Assembly (NCBI GenBank): GCA_937129145.1
Contig: CAKZMU010000008.1
Span: 62,001-126,000 of the forward strand
Direction: 5' to 3'
Source of the DNA: an uncultured Lacinutrix sp.
GTDB lineage: Bacteria; Bacteroidota; Bacteroidia; Flavobacteriales; Flavobacteriaceae
Length of the DNA: 64,000 nucleotides
Under the pieces are notes generated by a model that was not told the DNA's origin, made no database searches, and worked only from the letters and a program-made list of their open reading frames with translations. This document shows, piece by piece, positions 24,612 to 31,992 of this stretch (positions are counted from its first letter, which is position 1; every line of letters begins with the position of its first letter). Position numbers and translations under genes: made by a program.

Positions 24612-26120
24612 ATGAAACAGTATAAATTTATAACGCTAACAGTTATCTTTTTAAGTGTGTTTAGCTTACAGGCTCAGCAAAAACTTGAAAAATTATCTAA
24701 AACTGTAAAAGCCAATAAAGATGTTATTTTAAGGCTAGATACTAACCACACAAACATTGAAATAGAAACGTGGGATAAAAATGAGATTCAAGTAAATGCC
24801 TTTGTAGAGAGCAGTAAATTATCTAAAGAAGATTTAAAAGAGGTTCTAGATTCTTGGGACGTCGATGTCGATGGGTCAGGAGCCAATGTTTCCATAGAAA
24901 CCAATGGAGGATTCGGAGGTCCGTTTAATTTCAATTTTGATTTTAGCGGATTAGAAGGATTAAATATATTAAAGGACTTGGATATCGATATCCCAGAAAT
25001 CCCTGAAATGCCAGAAATGCCAAACATGCCTGAGATTCCAGAAATGAATTTTGAAATTCCTGAAATGCCAGAGATTCCAGAGTTGCCTGAATTACCTAAA
25101 GGTGTACATAATGTGCAATTTGATGTTGAAAAATATAAAAAGGAAGGCGAGCCTTATTTAGAGAAATGGAGCCAAGAGTTTGAAGACAAATATGGTAAGG
25201 GTTACAAGGAAGACATGAAAAAATGGGCAAGAGAATTTTCAAAAACAGATTGGGATGCTTATTCAGTTCGTATGGAAAAATGGGGAGATGAATTTGGAGA
25301 AAAATTTGGTGACAAATTTGGTGAAAGCATGGAGAAGTGGGGAGAAGAATTTAGTAAGAAATTTGATGGTAAATGGGCTAAAGACATGGAAGAATGGGGA
25401 GAGAAGTTTGGCGAGCAATTTGGCAAAGAATGGGAAGAAAAAGGGAAGGTGCTTGAAGAACGCATGGAAGAGTTTGAAAAAGAGTGGGAAGGTAAAGAAG
25501 AAGAATTTGAAGAGCGTTTTAAGGACTTGGAGAAAAAAAATAGCCAAGTCAAAAAAACCATTATAATAAAAATGCCTAAAGAAGCTAAACTAAAAGTGGA
25601 TGTGCGTCATGGAGAGCTTAAATTTGCTTCGGTGATTCACAATTTAAGAGCATATTTAACACATTCAAGTTTATTAGCAGATCGTATTGATGGAAGTGCC
25701 ACTTCCATCAATGCATCTTATTCGCCAGTGTTGGTCAATCATTGGGATGAAGGAGAGTTAACACTAAAATATGTTGATAATGCCTTATTAAAAAATGTAA
25801 AGGAATTAGTCCTGTTTTCAAATTCATCAAATATTAATATTGATTATCTGTCTGGAAAGTCTATTATTGATGGGAGTTTTGGAGATTTAACAATCCATAA
25901 CATTCTAGAATCTTTTAATAATTTAAATATAGTTCTAGAAAATAGTGATGCACATATTAAATTGCCAAAGTCAGATTTTGATTTGGTGTTTAAAGGAAAC
26001 CGTTCTAAGTTTAATGGAGAACGTACCGACAAGAAAACCATTAAAAATTACCCAAATAATACTACAACAAACAAATCTATTCTTATAAACGCTAAGTATA
26101 GTAGTGTAAATACTCAATAA
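24612..26120 (+). CDS. Secreted repeat-containing protein, DUF4097-like C-terminus
   Basis: 502 residues. It has a signal peptide (1-21, ending LQA), then a beta-rich piece (~30-100) and a Pro-Glu-rich tandem repeat (PEIPEMPEM..., ~128-162). A long charged helical repeat of the type EKWGEEFSKKF follows (~175-305). The C-terminal beta domain (~315-502) resembles DUF4097/adhesin-like beta-helix proteins. It is probably periplasmic or surface-anchored, and as the third gene of the sigma/anti-sigma operon it is a likely regulator input or output. Neither the repeats nor the full architecture match a family I can name. A terminator follows at once. Confidence 0.8.
   Translation: MKQYKFITLTVIFLSVFSLQAQQKLEKLSKTVKANKDVILRLDTNHTNIEIETWDKNEIQVNAFVESSKLSKEDLKEVLDSWDVDVDGSGANVSIETNGGFGGPFNFNFDFSGLEGLNILKDLDIDIPEIPEMPEMPNMPEIPEMNFEIPEMPEIPELPELPKGVHNVQFDVEKYKKEGEPYLEKWSQEFEDKYGKGYKEDMKKWAREFSKTDWDAYSVRMEKWGDEFGEKFGDKFGESMEKWGEEFSKKFDGKWAKDMEEWGEKFGEQFGKEWEEKGKVLEERMEEFEKEWEGKEEEFEERFKDLEKKNSQVKKTIIIKMPKEAKLKVDVRHGELKFASVIHNLRAYLTHSSLLADRIDGSATSINASYSPVLVNHWDEGELTLKYVDNALLKNVKELVLFSNSSNINIDYLSGKSIIDGSFGDLTIHNILESFNNLNIVLENSDAHIKLPKSDFDLVFKGNRSKFNGERTDKKTIKNYPNNTTTNKSILINAKYSSVNTQ
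24993..25100 (+). repeat. Short tandem repeat coding for PE(I/M)P units
   Basis: Imperfect 6-9 bp units (CCAGAAATG, CCTGAGATT, and so on) encode about 11 Pro-Glu-hydrophobic triplets. They stiffen the protein between its N-terminal domain and the helical repeats. Such repeats can change copy number by slippage. Confidence 0.8.
25134..25526 (+). repeat. Degenerate repeat coding for charged, Trp/Phe-spaced helices
   Basis: The coding stretch repeats units like EKWGEEFGEKFG at 11-16 residue spacing (residues ~175-305 of the protein). It is purine-biased on the plus strand (many GAA, AAA, GGA codons), which also leaves long open frames on the opposite strand; these are artefacts of composition. 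Confidence 0.75.
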
Positions 26121-26153
26121 AAAATCTGAACTTTATTTAAGTCCAGATTTTTT
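26121..26153 (+). terminator. Intrinsic terminator after the sigma operon
   Basis: Arms 26121-26133 and 26139-26151 (AAAATCTGAACTT / AAGTCCAGATTTT) pair with one A-C mismatch around a 5-nt loop, followed by T's. It begins right after the stop of the repeat-protein gene. Confidence 0.75.
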
Positions 26154-26162
26154 GCATTCCTT

Positions 26163-26188
26163 ATTCCGAAGCCAAAGGCTGAAGGAAT
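26163..26188. repeat. Imperfect palindrome in the sigma-operon/secA spacer
   Basis: ATTCC at 26163-26167 pairs with GGAAT at 26184-26188, and GCC pairs with GGC around an AAA centre. It sits 19 nt from a second repeat element (26207-26238), so the two look like one composite intergenic repeat. Confidence 0.5.
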
Positions 26189-26206
26189 TTATTCTTATAA
26201 TAAACA

Positions 26207-26238
26207 GATTGCTTCGTCATTACATTTCTCGCAATGAC
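26207..26238. repeat. REP-like intergenic repeat (GTCATTGCGAG...GAAGCAATC type)
   Basis: The minus strand reads GTCATTGCGAG, a short variable centre, then GACGAAGCAATC. This pairing of ends (GTCATTGCGAG / CGAAGCAATC) is a common dispersed intergenic repeat in bacterial genomes, including many Bacteroidota. It lies between the convergent sigma operon and secA, the usual location for such elements. Copy number cannot be judged from one window. Confidence 0.6.
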
Positions 26239-26247
26239 TTTCAAATG

Positions 26248-29200
26248 TTAATCTTCAGTCAAAACCCAATCGCCTTTAGCAATTAAAGGTTCTGCTTGTT
26301 TATATTTTAGGGTTTTATTTTCACCACTCATTACATTTTTAATTGTAACTCTATCGTTACGTCCAATTTTTGGTCTGTCTCTTACAATAGTTTCCACTAC
26401 TTGTTGTTGACGTTGTGTATTTCCAGCAGCTCTAGATTCTGCTGAACGCTCGTCTAAGTTTTGAATTTCTTCTCTAGTTGTTTGCGTTTTTTCTCGCTTT
26501 CTTGCTTTTGCTTCTTGAATAGTATTAGCCGTTTCTTGTGGAATTTCACCTTTAAACAAGAATGAAATAACATCTTTATTCACTTGGTCAATCATGACTT
26601 TAAACAACTCAAACGACTCAAATTTGTAAATTAATAATGGGTCTTTTTGTTCATGAACAGCTAATTGTACAGATTGTTTTAATTCATCCATTTTACGAAG
26701 ATGCGTTTTCCAAGCATCATCAATAATGGCAAGCGATATGTTCTTTTCAAAATCGGTTATTAATTGCTTCCCTTTAGTTTCATAAGCTTTTTCAAGGTCA
26801 GTAATTACCTGTAAATTCTTAATACCATCTGTAAATGGTACTACAATTCGCTTGAATCTATCACGTTGCGTTTTATAGACATTTTCTATAACTGGATATG
26901 CTAAATCTGCATTGCGTTCCATTTTTTCTTTATAATGGTCGAATGCTGCTTTGTAAATTTTTGATGAAATTTCCTGAGTAGACAATTTCTCAAATTCTTC
27001 TTGAGTAATTGGACAGGTTAAAGAGAAATAACGAATCAATTCAAACTCAAAGTTTTTGTAGTCGTTAGCTTCTTTATTTGTTTCTGCAATAATTTCAGAC
27101 GTATCAAAAATCATGTTTGCTAAATCCACACGTAAACGTTCACCAAATAAGGCATGGAAACGACGTTTGTAAACCACTTCACGTTGTGCATTCATCACAT
27201 CATCATACTCTAATAATCGCTTACGAACACCAAATTGGTTTTCCTCTACTTTTTTCTGAGCACGCTCTATAGATTTTGAAATCATGGAATGCTGAATCAC
27301 TTCACCTTCTTGTAATCCCATTCTATCCATCATTTTGGCGATACGTTCACTACCAAAAAGACGCATTAAATTGTCTTCAAGCGACACATAAAATTGTGAG
27401 CTTCCTGGGTCTCCTTGTCGTCCAGCACGACCACGTAACTGTCTGTCTACACGACGTGAATCATGACGTTCTGTACCAACAATTGCAAGTCCTCCTGCTG
27501 CTTTAACTTCATCACTCAATTTAATATCTGTACCACGACCAGCCATATTTGTGGCGATTGTTACTTGTCCAGATTTACCAGCTTGATCAACAATTTCAGC
27601 TTCTTTTTTATGTTGTTTTGCATTTAGTACATTATGAGGTATTTTTCGAATGCTAAGCATTTTACCAAGTAACTCCGAAATCTCAACAGACGTTGTTCCA
27701 ATTAAAACTGGTCGTCCAGCTTGAGAAAGCTTTGTAACATCGTCTATAACTGCGTTGTATTTTTCACGCTTGGTTTTATAAACTAAATCTTCTTTATCAT
27801 CACGAGCAATTGGACGATTTGTTGGAATTTCAACAACATCCAATTTGTAAATCTCCCAGAATTCACCAGCTTCGGTTACCGCAGTACCTGTCATACCAGA
27901 CAATTTGCGATACATACGGAAATAGTTTTGTAATGTAACTGTTGCAAAAGTTTGTGTTGCTGCTTCTATTTTCACATTTTCTTTCGCTTCAATCGCTTGA
28001 TGTAAGCCATCGCTATAACGACGACCATCCATAATACGGCCTGTTTGCTCATCAACAATCATTACTTTATTTTCCATCACGACATATTGCGTGTCTTTTT
28101 CAAATAAAGCATAAGCTTTTAGAAGCTGATTCAATGTATGAATACGTTCAGATTTTATACCAAAATCACGGAATAGCTCTTCTTTTAAATTGGCTTCTTC
28201 TTCTGATGATAAACCCTGTGCTTCAATTTTAGCAATTTCTGTCCCCATTTCAGGCATCACAAAAAAGTCTGGGTCATCTTTTCCAGAAAGATATTCTACA
28301 CCTTTGTCAGATAACTCAATTTGGTTATTCTTTTCATCAATTACATAGTACAACTCAGCATCCACTTTAGGCATTTCTCTGTTGTTATCTTGCATGTAAA
28401 AGTTTTCAGTTTTTTGAAGTAGTTGTTTAACTCCTTCTTCACTTAAAAACTTGATGAGTGCCTTGTTTTTTGGAATACCACGATATACACGAAGTAGTTG
28501 AAACCCACCTTCTTTAGTGTCGCCAGCAGCAATTAATTTTTTGGCTTCTGCTAATACACCTGTTAAATATTTACGTTGTACGCTAACTATATCGTCAACT
28601 TTAGGTTTTAATTCGTTAAATTCATGTCTATCTCCTTGTGGAATTGGTCCTGATATAATTAATGGTGTACGTGCATCATCAACTAATACCGAATCGACCT
28701 CATCGACAATCGCATAATGATGTGGACGTTGTACTAAATCGTCTGGCGAATGTGCCATATTATCACGCAAGTAATCGAAACCAAATTCGTTATTCGTTCC
28801 GTAGGTAATATCGGCATTATAGGCTTTTTTACGAGACGCAGAATTAGGTTGATGGTAATCTATACAGTCCACACTTAAACCGTGAAACTCAAAAATTGGT
28901 GCCATCCACGCACTATCACGTTTTGCTAAGTAGTCATTTACGGTTACCAAATGTACACCACGACCAGTTAAGGCATTTAAATACACAGGAAGTGTTGCTA
29001 CCAATGTTTTACCTTCACCAGTTTGCATTTCGGCAATTTTACCTTGATGCATAGCTATACCACCAATTAACTGTACATCGTAATGTACCATGTCCCAAGT
29101 AATTGGCTTTCCTGCTGCATCCCAAGAGTTTGCCCAAATAGCATGTTCGCCATCTAGCGCAACGTAATCGTGTTCACCTGATACTTCTCTATCAAATGCA

Positions 29201-29601
29201 TTTGCGGTTACCTTAATTTCGGTATTATTTACAAAACGTTTTGCGGTTTCTTTTACAACTGCGAAAGCTTCGGGAAGAATCTCGTTTAAGGTTTCTTCTG
29301 TGGTGTTATACGAATCGTCTTTTAGCTTGTCAATTTCTTGATAGATATCTTCTTTTCTATCAATATCTTCGGTAGTGTCTGCTTCTTCTTGAAGTTTTGC
29401 TATCTCGTCTTCAATGCTTTTACGAGCTTCGGCTATTTTAGATTTAAACTCTAAAGTTTTTGCTCTTAGTTCATCGTGTGATAAACTTTCTATTTGCGAC
29501 TCAAAGGATTTAATTTGATTGACAATAGGCATAATTGCCTTGACATCTTGTTTGGATTTATCTCCAACAAATACTTTAAGTACTGAATTTAAAATACTCA
29601 T
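26248..29601 (-). CDS. secA: Preprotein translocase subunit SecA
   Basis: 1117 residues. Walker A MQTGEGKTL is at 192-200, about 90 residues later than in E. coli because of an N-terminal helical insertion (~55-100) rich in Glu/Lys. YGTNNEFGFDYLRDNM, DEVDSVLVDDARTPLIISGP, GRRYSDGLHQAIEAKE, NMAGRGTDIKL and RQLRGRAGRQGDPG are the DEAD-motor and preprotein-binding signatures. The C-terminal zinc-binding Cys motif of E. coli is missing; the protein ends KQAEPLIAKGDWVLTED, as in other Bacteroidota. It drives export through SecYEG. A TATCTTTG box lies 40 nt upstream. Confidence 0.97.
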   Translation of the reverse strand: MSILNSVLKVFVGDKSKQDVKAIMPIVNQIKSFESQIESLSHDELRAKTLEFKSKIAEARKSIEDEIAKLQEEADTTEDIDRKEDIYQEIDKLKDDSYNTTEETLNEILPEAFAVVKETAKRFVNNTEIKVTANAFDREVSGEHDYVALDGEHAIWANSWDAAGKPITWDMVHYDVQLIGGIAMHQGKIAEMQTGEGKTLVATLPVYLNALTGRGVHLVTVNDYLAKRDSAWMAPIFEFHGLSVDCIDYHQPNSASRKKAYNADITYGTNNEFGFDYLRDNMAHSPDDLVQRPHHYAIVDEVDSVLVDDARTPLIISGPIPQGDRHEFNELKPKVDDIVSVQRKYLTGVLAEAKKLIAAGDTKEGGFQLLRVYRGIPKNKALIKFLSEEGVKQLLQKTENFYMQDNNREMPKVDAELYYVIDEKNNQIELSDKGVEYLSGKDDPDFFVMPEMGTEIAKIEAQGLSSEEEANLKEELFRDFGIKSERIHTLNQLLKAYALFEKDTQYVVMENKVMIVDEQTGRIMDGRRYSDGLHQAIEAKENVKIEAATQTFATVTLQNYFRMYRKLSGMTGTAVTEAGEFWEIYKLDVVEIPTNRPIARDDKEDLVYKTKREKYNAVIDDVTKLSQAGRPVLIGTTSVEISELLGKMLSIRKIPHNVLNAKQHKKEAEIVDQAGKSGQVTIATNMAGRGTDIKLSDEVKAAGGLAIVGTERHDSRRVDRQLRGRAGRQGDPGSSQFYVSLEDNLMRLFGSERIAKMMDRMGLQEGEVIQHSMISKSIERAQKKVEENQFGVRKRLLEYDDVMNAQREVVYKRRFHALFGERLRVDLANMIFDTSEIIAETNKEANDYKNFEFELIRYFSLTCPITQEEFEKLSTQEISSKIYKAAFDHYKEKMERNADLAYPVIENVYKTQRDRFKRIVVPFTDGIKNLQVITDLEKAYETKGKQLITDFEKNISLAIIDDAWKTHLRKMDELKQSVQLAVHEQKDPLLIYKFESFELFKVMIDQVNKDVISFLFKGEIPQETANTIQEAKARKREKTQTTREEIQNLDERSAESRAAGNTQRQQQVVETIVRDRPKIGRNDRVTIKNVMSGENKTLKYKQAEPLIAKGDWVLTED

Positions 29602-29640
29602 TTATATAAGTTTGTTTTTAGTCTTTGATTAATAGGTAGT

Positions 29641-29648
29641 CAAAGATA
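29641..29648 (-). promoter_or_regulatory. -7 promoter box for secA
   Basis: Minus strand TATCTTTG, an exact TAnnTTTG box, 39 nt before the secA ATG at 29601. Confidence 0.5.
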
Positions 29649-29686
29649 CTACTTGTTGTTATGTTTAATGAAAAAATAGTGTACAA

Positions 29687-29710
29687 AAAAAGCCTCCAGA
29701 GAGACTTTTT
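29687..29710 (-). terminator. Intrinsic terminator after the DUF2795 gene
   Basis: Arms 29687-29696 and 29701-29710 (AAAAAGCCTC / GAGACTTTTT) pair with one mismatch around a 4-nt loop, flanked by A- and T-runs. Read leftward, it ends the DUF2795 transcript before the secA promoter. Confidence 0.7.
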
Positions 29711-29731
29711 AACTATTTTTTATGGTTTGGT

Positions 29732-29953
29732 TTAATATTCATCCTCGTTCCAAAGATAATCTTCGTCTGTTGGATAATCTGGCCAAATCTCTTGAATAGA
29801 GTCATAAGAATCACCTTCGTCCTCAATAGACTGTAAGTTCTCAACCACTTCTAGCGGAGCTCCTGTTCTAATAGAGTAATCGATTAATTCATCTTTAGTT
29901 GCTGGCCAAGGCGCATCACTTAAATAAGATGCAAGTTCTAATGTCCAATACAT
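29732..29953 (-). CDS. DUF2795 domain protein
   Basis: 73 residues: MYWTLELASYLSDAPWPATKDELIDYSIRTGAPLEVVENL, then a Glu/Asp/Tyr-rich tail. This is the DUF2795 pattern (a small helical domain, WP-x-x-K-x-E-L). The short form with the acidic tail is conserved upstream of secA in Flavobacteriaceae. Function is not known. It has its own promoter box (29976-29983) and terminator. Confidence 0.88.
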   Translation of the reverse strand: MYWTLELASYLSDAPWPATKDELIDYSIRTGAPLEVVENLQSIEDEGDSYDSIQEIWPDYPTDEDYLWNEDEY

Positions 29954-29975
29954 TTTTTACTAATTTAATTTTTTG

Positions 29976-29983
29976 CAAAAATA
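29976..29983 (-). promoter_or_regulatory. -7 promoter box for the DUF2795 gene
   Basis: Minus strand TATTTTTG, an exact TAnnTTTG box, 22 nt before the ATG at 29953. Confidence 0.5.
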
Positions 29984-30112
29984 TATTTTTAACCGAATAA
30001 GACAAGAAAAAATCGAATTATTTAATCATTAAGTTATATGAACGTTCAATTTTGACTGTAAAGCTTCAGTTTTAAACTAGTTTTACAGGTTAATACTTCA
30101 CCGTATTTTAGC

Positions 30113-30688
30113 TTATGAATTCTTTTCAGGTATCCATTTTACTTCATCGGCTTGTAAGTCTTTGGACAATTTCCGTGCCAACACAAAAAGGTAGTCAGAT
30201 AGACGGTTTAAGTACATTAATGTTTCAGGTTGAAAAGGCTCTAAATCGTTTAAGGCGACTGCTAAACGTTCGGCTCTACGGCAAACACAACGTGCTATGT
30301 GACAGAATGACACGGTTTGGTGACCACCTGGAAGTATAAAGTGAGTCATTGGTGGTAATGCCTCGTTCATATTGTCCATTTCATGTTCTAGAAGCTCAAT
30401 ATCTTCATTGGCTATTTTTGGAATGTTTAAACGTTCTTTTCCGCTTTTTAGGGTTGCTTTTTTTGGGTCAGTCGCCAAAATTGCACCAACTGTAAAAAGT
30501 TTATTTTGTATAGTGGTTAGAATTTCTTTTAAATGCTTGTCAATATCTTGGTCTCTTACCAATCCAAGATGAGAGTTTAATTCGTCCACAGTACCATAAC
30601 TTTCAATACGAATATGATGTTTGGGTACTTTTGTGCCTCCGAATAATGCGGTTTTACCTTTGTCTCCTGTTTTTGTGTAGATTTTCAT
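30113..30688 (-). CDS. Cob(I)yrinic acid a,c-diamide adenosyltransferase (PduO type)
   Basis: 191 residues from the ATG at 30688. It starts MKIYTKTGDKGKTALFGG, the PduO ATP-binding signature, followed by RIESYGTVDELNSHLGL and, near the C-terminus, CRRAERL and LNRLSDYLFVLAR. It transfers adenosyl from ATP to cob(I)alamin to give adenosylcobalamin. An in-frame ATG at 30739 would add 17 residues, but a TAACTTTG promoter box (30715-30722) lies between the two starts, so the shorter form is right. With meaB (21635) it serves B12-dependent methylmalonyl-CoA mutase. Confidence 0.95.
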   Translation of the reverse strand: MKIYTKTGDKGKTALFGGTKVPKHHIRIESYGTVDELNSHLGLVRDQDIDKHLKEILTTIQNKLFTVGAILATDPKKATLKSGKERLNIPKIANEDIELLEHEMDNMNEALPPMTHFILPGGHQTVSFCHIARCVCRRAERLAVALNDLEPFQPETLMYLNRLSDYLFVLARKLSKDLQADEVKWIPEKNS

Positions 30689-30714
30689 TCTATGTGTATC
30701 AAAGTTGAGAGTTT

Positions 30715-30722
30715 CAAAGTTA
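30715..30722 (-). promoter_or_regulatory. -7 promoter box for the PduO-type gene
   Basis: Minus strand TAACTTTG, an exact TAnnTTTG box, 26 nt before the ATG at 30688. Confidence 0.55.
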
Positions 30723-30745
30723 CGAAGATTTAAATTCAAAAATCA

Positions 30746-31174
30746 TTAATGGTGATTTTTTGGTAAGACTCCTTGTCTTATTAATAACTCTATAACTATT
30801 AAATGTAAATCATTAGTTAGCTTCACTTTGTTTTTAGACCAATTATTAGTTTTGGATAAATATGAAAAAGTATGATTTAATGATTGAATTGATGAAGTAG
30901 GAAAAGAACTGTCAATTTTACTATTGTTAATATTAGAAAGTATTTCTTGACTTTTGGTTTTTAAATCTTGAAAATCAATGCATTCTGGGTGATTGTAAAT
31001 AGAGTTCTCATCAAAATTATTGACAATTTTTTCAATATAATTTTTGGCTTCTATTTTTAATTGATTGTCATTCAGACTTTTATAGAAGTTTGCATCTAAC
31101 TTTCTTTTGCTTTTCAAAAGCATAAAAATCGTCACAATTACTATTAGAGGAATTAAAAACCAAATTGAAATCAT
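30746..31174 (-). CDS. Small membrane-anchored hypothetical protein
   Basis: 142 residues. The N-terminus is one hydrophobic segment (IWFLIPLIVIVTIFMLL, ~4-20) followed by KSKRK, so it is anchored with the rest in the cytoplasm. The soluble part is rich in Asn, Lys and Ser and predicted helical, without a recognisable motif. I do not recognise a family. It stands alone between PduO and a methyltransferase gene with 43-57 nt spacers. Confidence 0.6.
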   Translation of the reverse strand: MISIWFLIPLIVIVTIFMLLKSKRKLDANFYKSLNDNQLKIEAKNYIEKIVNNFDENSIYNHPECIDFQDLKTKSQEILSNINNSKIDSSFPTSSIQSLNHTFSYLSKTNNWSKNKVKLTNDLHLIVIELLIRQGVLPKNHH

Positions 31175-31217
31175 ACTATTTAAAATATATTATTGATAAA
31201 GGTTAAGAGATTAGTTG

Positions 31218-31991
31218 TTAAGTCCTAATTGTAAAATGCTCTTTTTCTTGTTCCTTTCTAAAAAATGCAAATCCCCAGAAAAAGGTATCGATAGTCACTG
31301 TTACTTTTGGGTGTTGTTTTATGGTTTCCCAGGCTTCAGTCATACCTTTAGACCAATAGATATCATCAAAAATCAACATGGTATCGTTATGTGTTTTTGG
31401 AAGTAAAGTTTCAAAATAATTTAAAGTTGCTTCTTTTTGGTGGTTGCCATCGAAGAAAATGAGGTCGTAGGTTTTTGGTGTGAGCTTATTTATAGCTTCA
31501 GAAAAATCACTTGTGATAAACTCAACTTTTTTTAACTCATGTGTTTTGAATTGTTCTTTAGTAAATTTTGAAATGTTAGGACAACCTTCAATAGTTGTAA
31601 TTGAGTTTTTTGAGTTTCCTAAACTCATTGCTTGTGTGCCAATGCCTAATGATGTGCCTAACTCTAAAATTGAATTTGGGTTAAAATAGTTTACAAGTCT
31701 GTAAAGTAACCTTGCTCTTTTTCTTGTGGTGCCAGAGTTTTTAGCAATACTGGAAACAGTTCTTTTATTGCTTTTTGTTACTCTTGAGCCTGCTCCTAAA
31801 TCAGTAACCTCAATTAATTCTTGATTATTAATGAGTTTCTTTTTGTAGTTAATTAGCTTGGAGTAATCTTCAAATTTAGTTGTATCGTAAAAGCATTTAG
31901 TAACTAAATCATATACAAAAGGTGAGTGAACTCCATGTTGATTGGTGGATTGCAAAAGAAATTTAAGATATGCTTTTACTTGATACCACAT
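31218..31991 (-). CDS. Class I SAM-dependent methyltransferase (O-methyltransferase-like)
   Basis: 257 residues. The SAM motif I is ILELGTSLGIGTQAM (~106-120); motif II is ITTIEGCPNISKFTK (~131-145) and the motif IV-like acid is LIFFDGNHQKEATL (~189-202), with MLIFDDIYWSKGM after it. The arrangement matches the small O-methyltransferase group (methyltransf_24). The N-terminal ~80 residues are basic and helical (HGVHSPFVYDLVTKCFY). It starts 1 nt after the ABC-F stop, so they are co-transcribed. Its substrate is unknown. Confidence 0.85.
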   Translation of the reverse strand: MWYQVKAYLKFLLQSTNQHGVHSPFVYDLVTKCFYDTTKFEDYSKLINYKKKLINNQELIEVTDLGAGSRVTKSNKRTVSSIAKNSGTTRKRARLLYRLVNYFNPNSILELGTSLGIGTQAMSLGNSKNSITTIEGCPNISKFTKEQFKTHELKKVEFITSDFSEAINKLTPKTYDLIFFDGNHQKEATLNYFETLLPKTHNDTMLIFDDIYWSKGMTEAWETIKQHPKVTVTIDTFFWGFAFFRKEQEKEHFTIRT

Positions 31992-31992
31992 A

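Noticed and set aside
24993-25526. Tandem repeats considered as a CRISPR array
   Set aside because: Units are too short and imperfect, have no spacers and are in a coding frame; no cas gene is in the window.
25255-25566. Overlapping open frames of 94-103 codons on both strands inside the repeat-protein gene
   Set aside because: They come from the purine-biased repeat; their translations are low-complexity (Lys/Trp/Arg, or Ser/Phe) and the secreted protein in the main frame has a signal peptide and domains.
26248-29601. SecA length (1117 residues) as a fusion or accessory SecA2
   Set aside because: The extra N-terminal helical insertion and the missing zinc motif are usual for the single SecA of Bacteroidota.
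30056-30088. Inverted repeat (CTGTAAA ... TTTACAG) in the DUF2795/PduO spacer as a terminator
   Set aside because: Only 7 bp with a 19-nt loop and no following T-run; chance is likely in AT-rich DNA.
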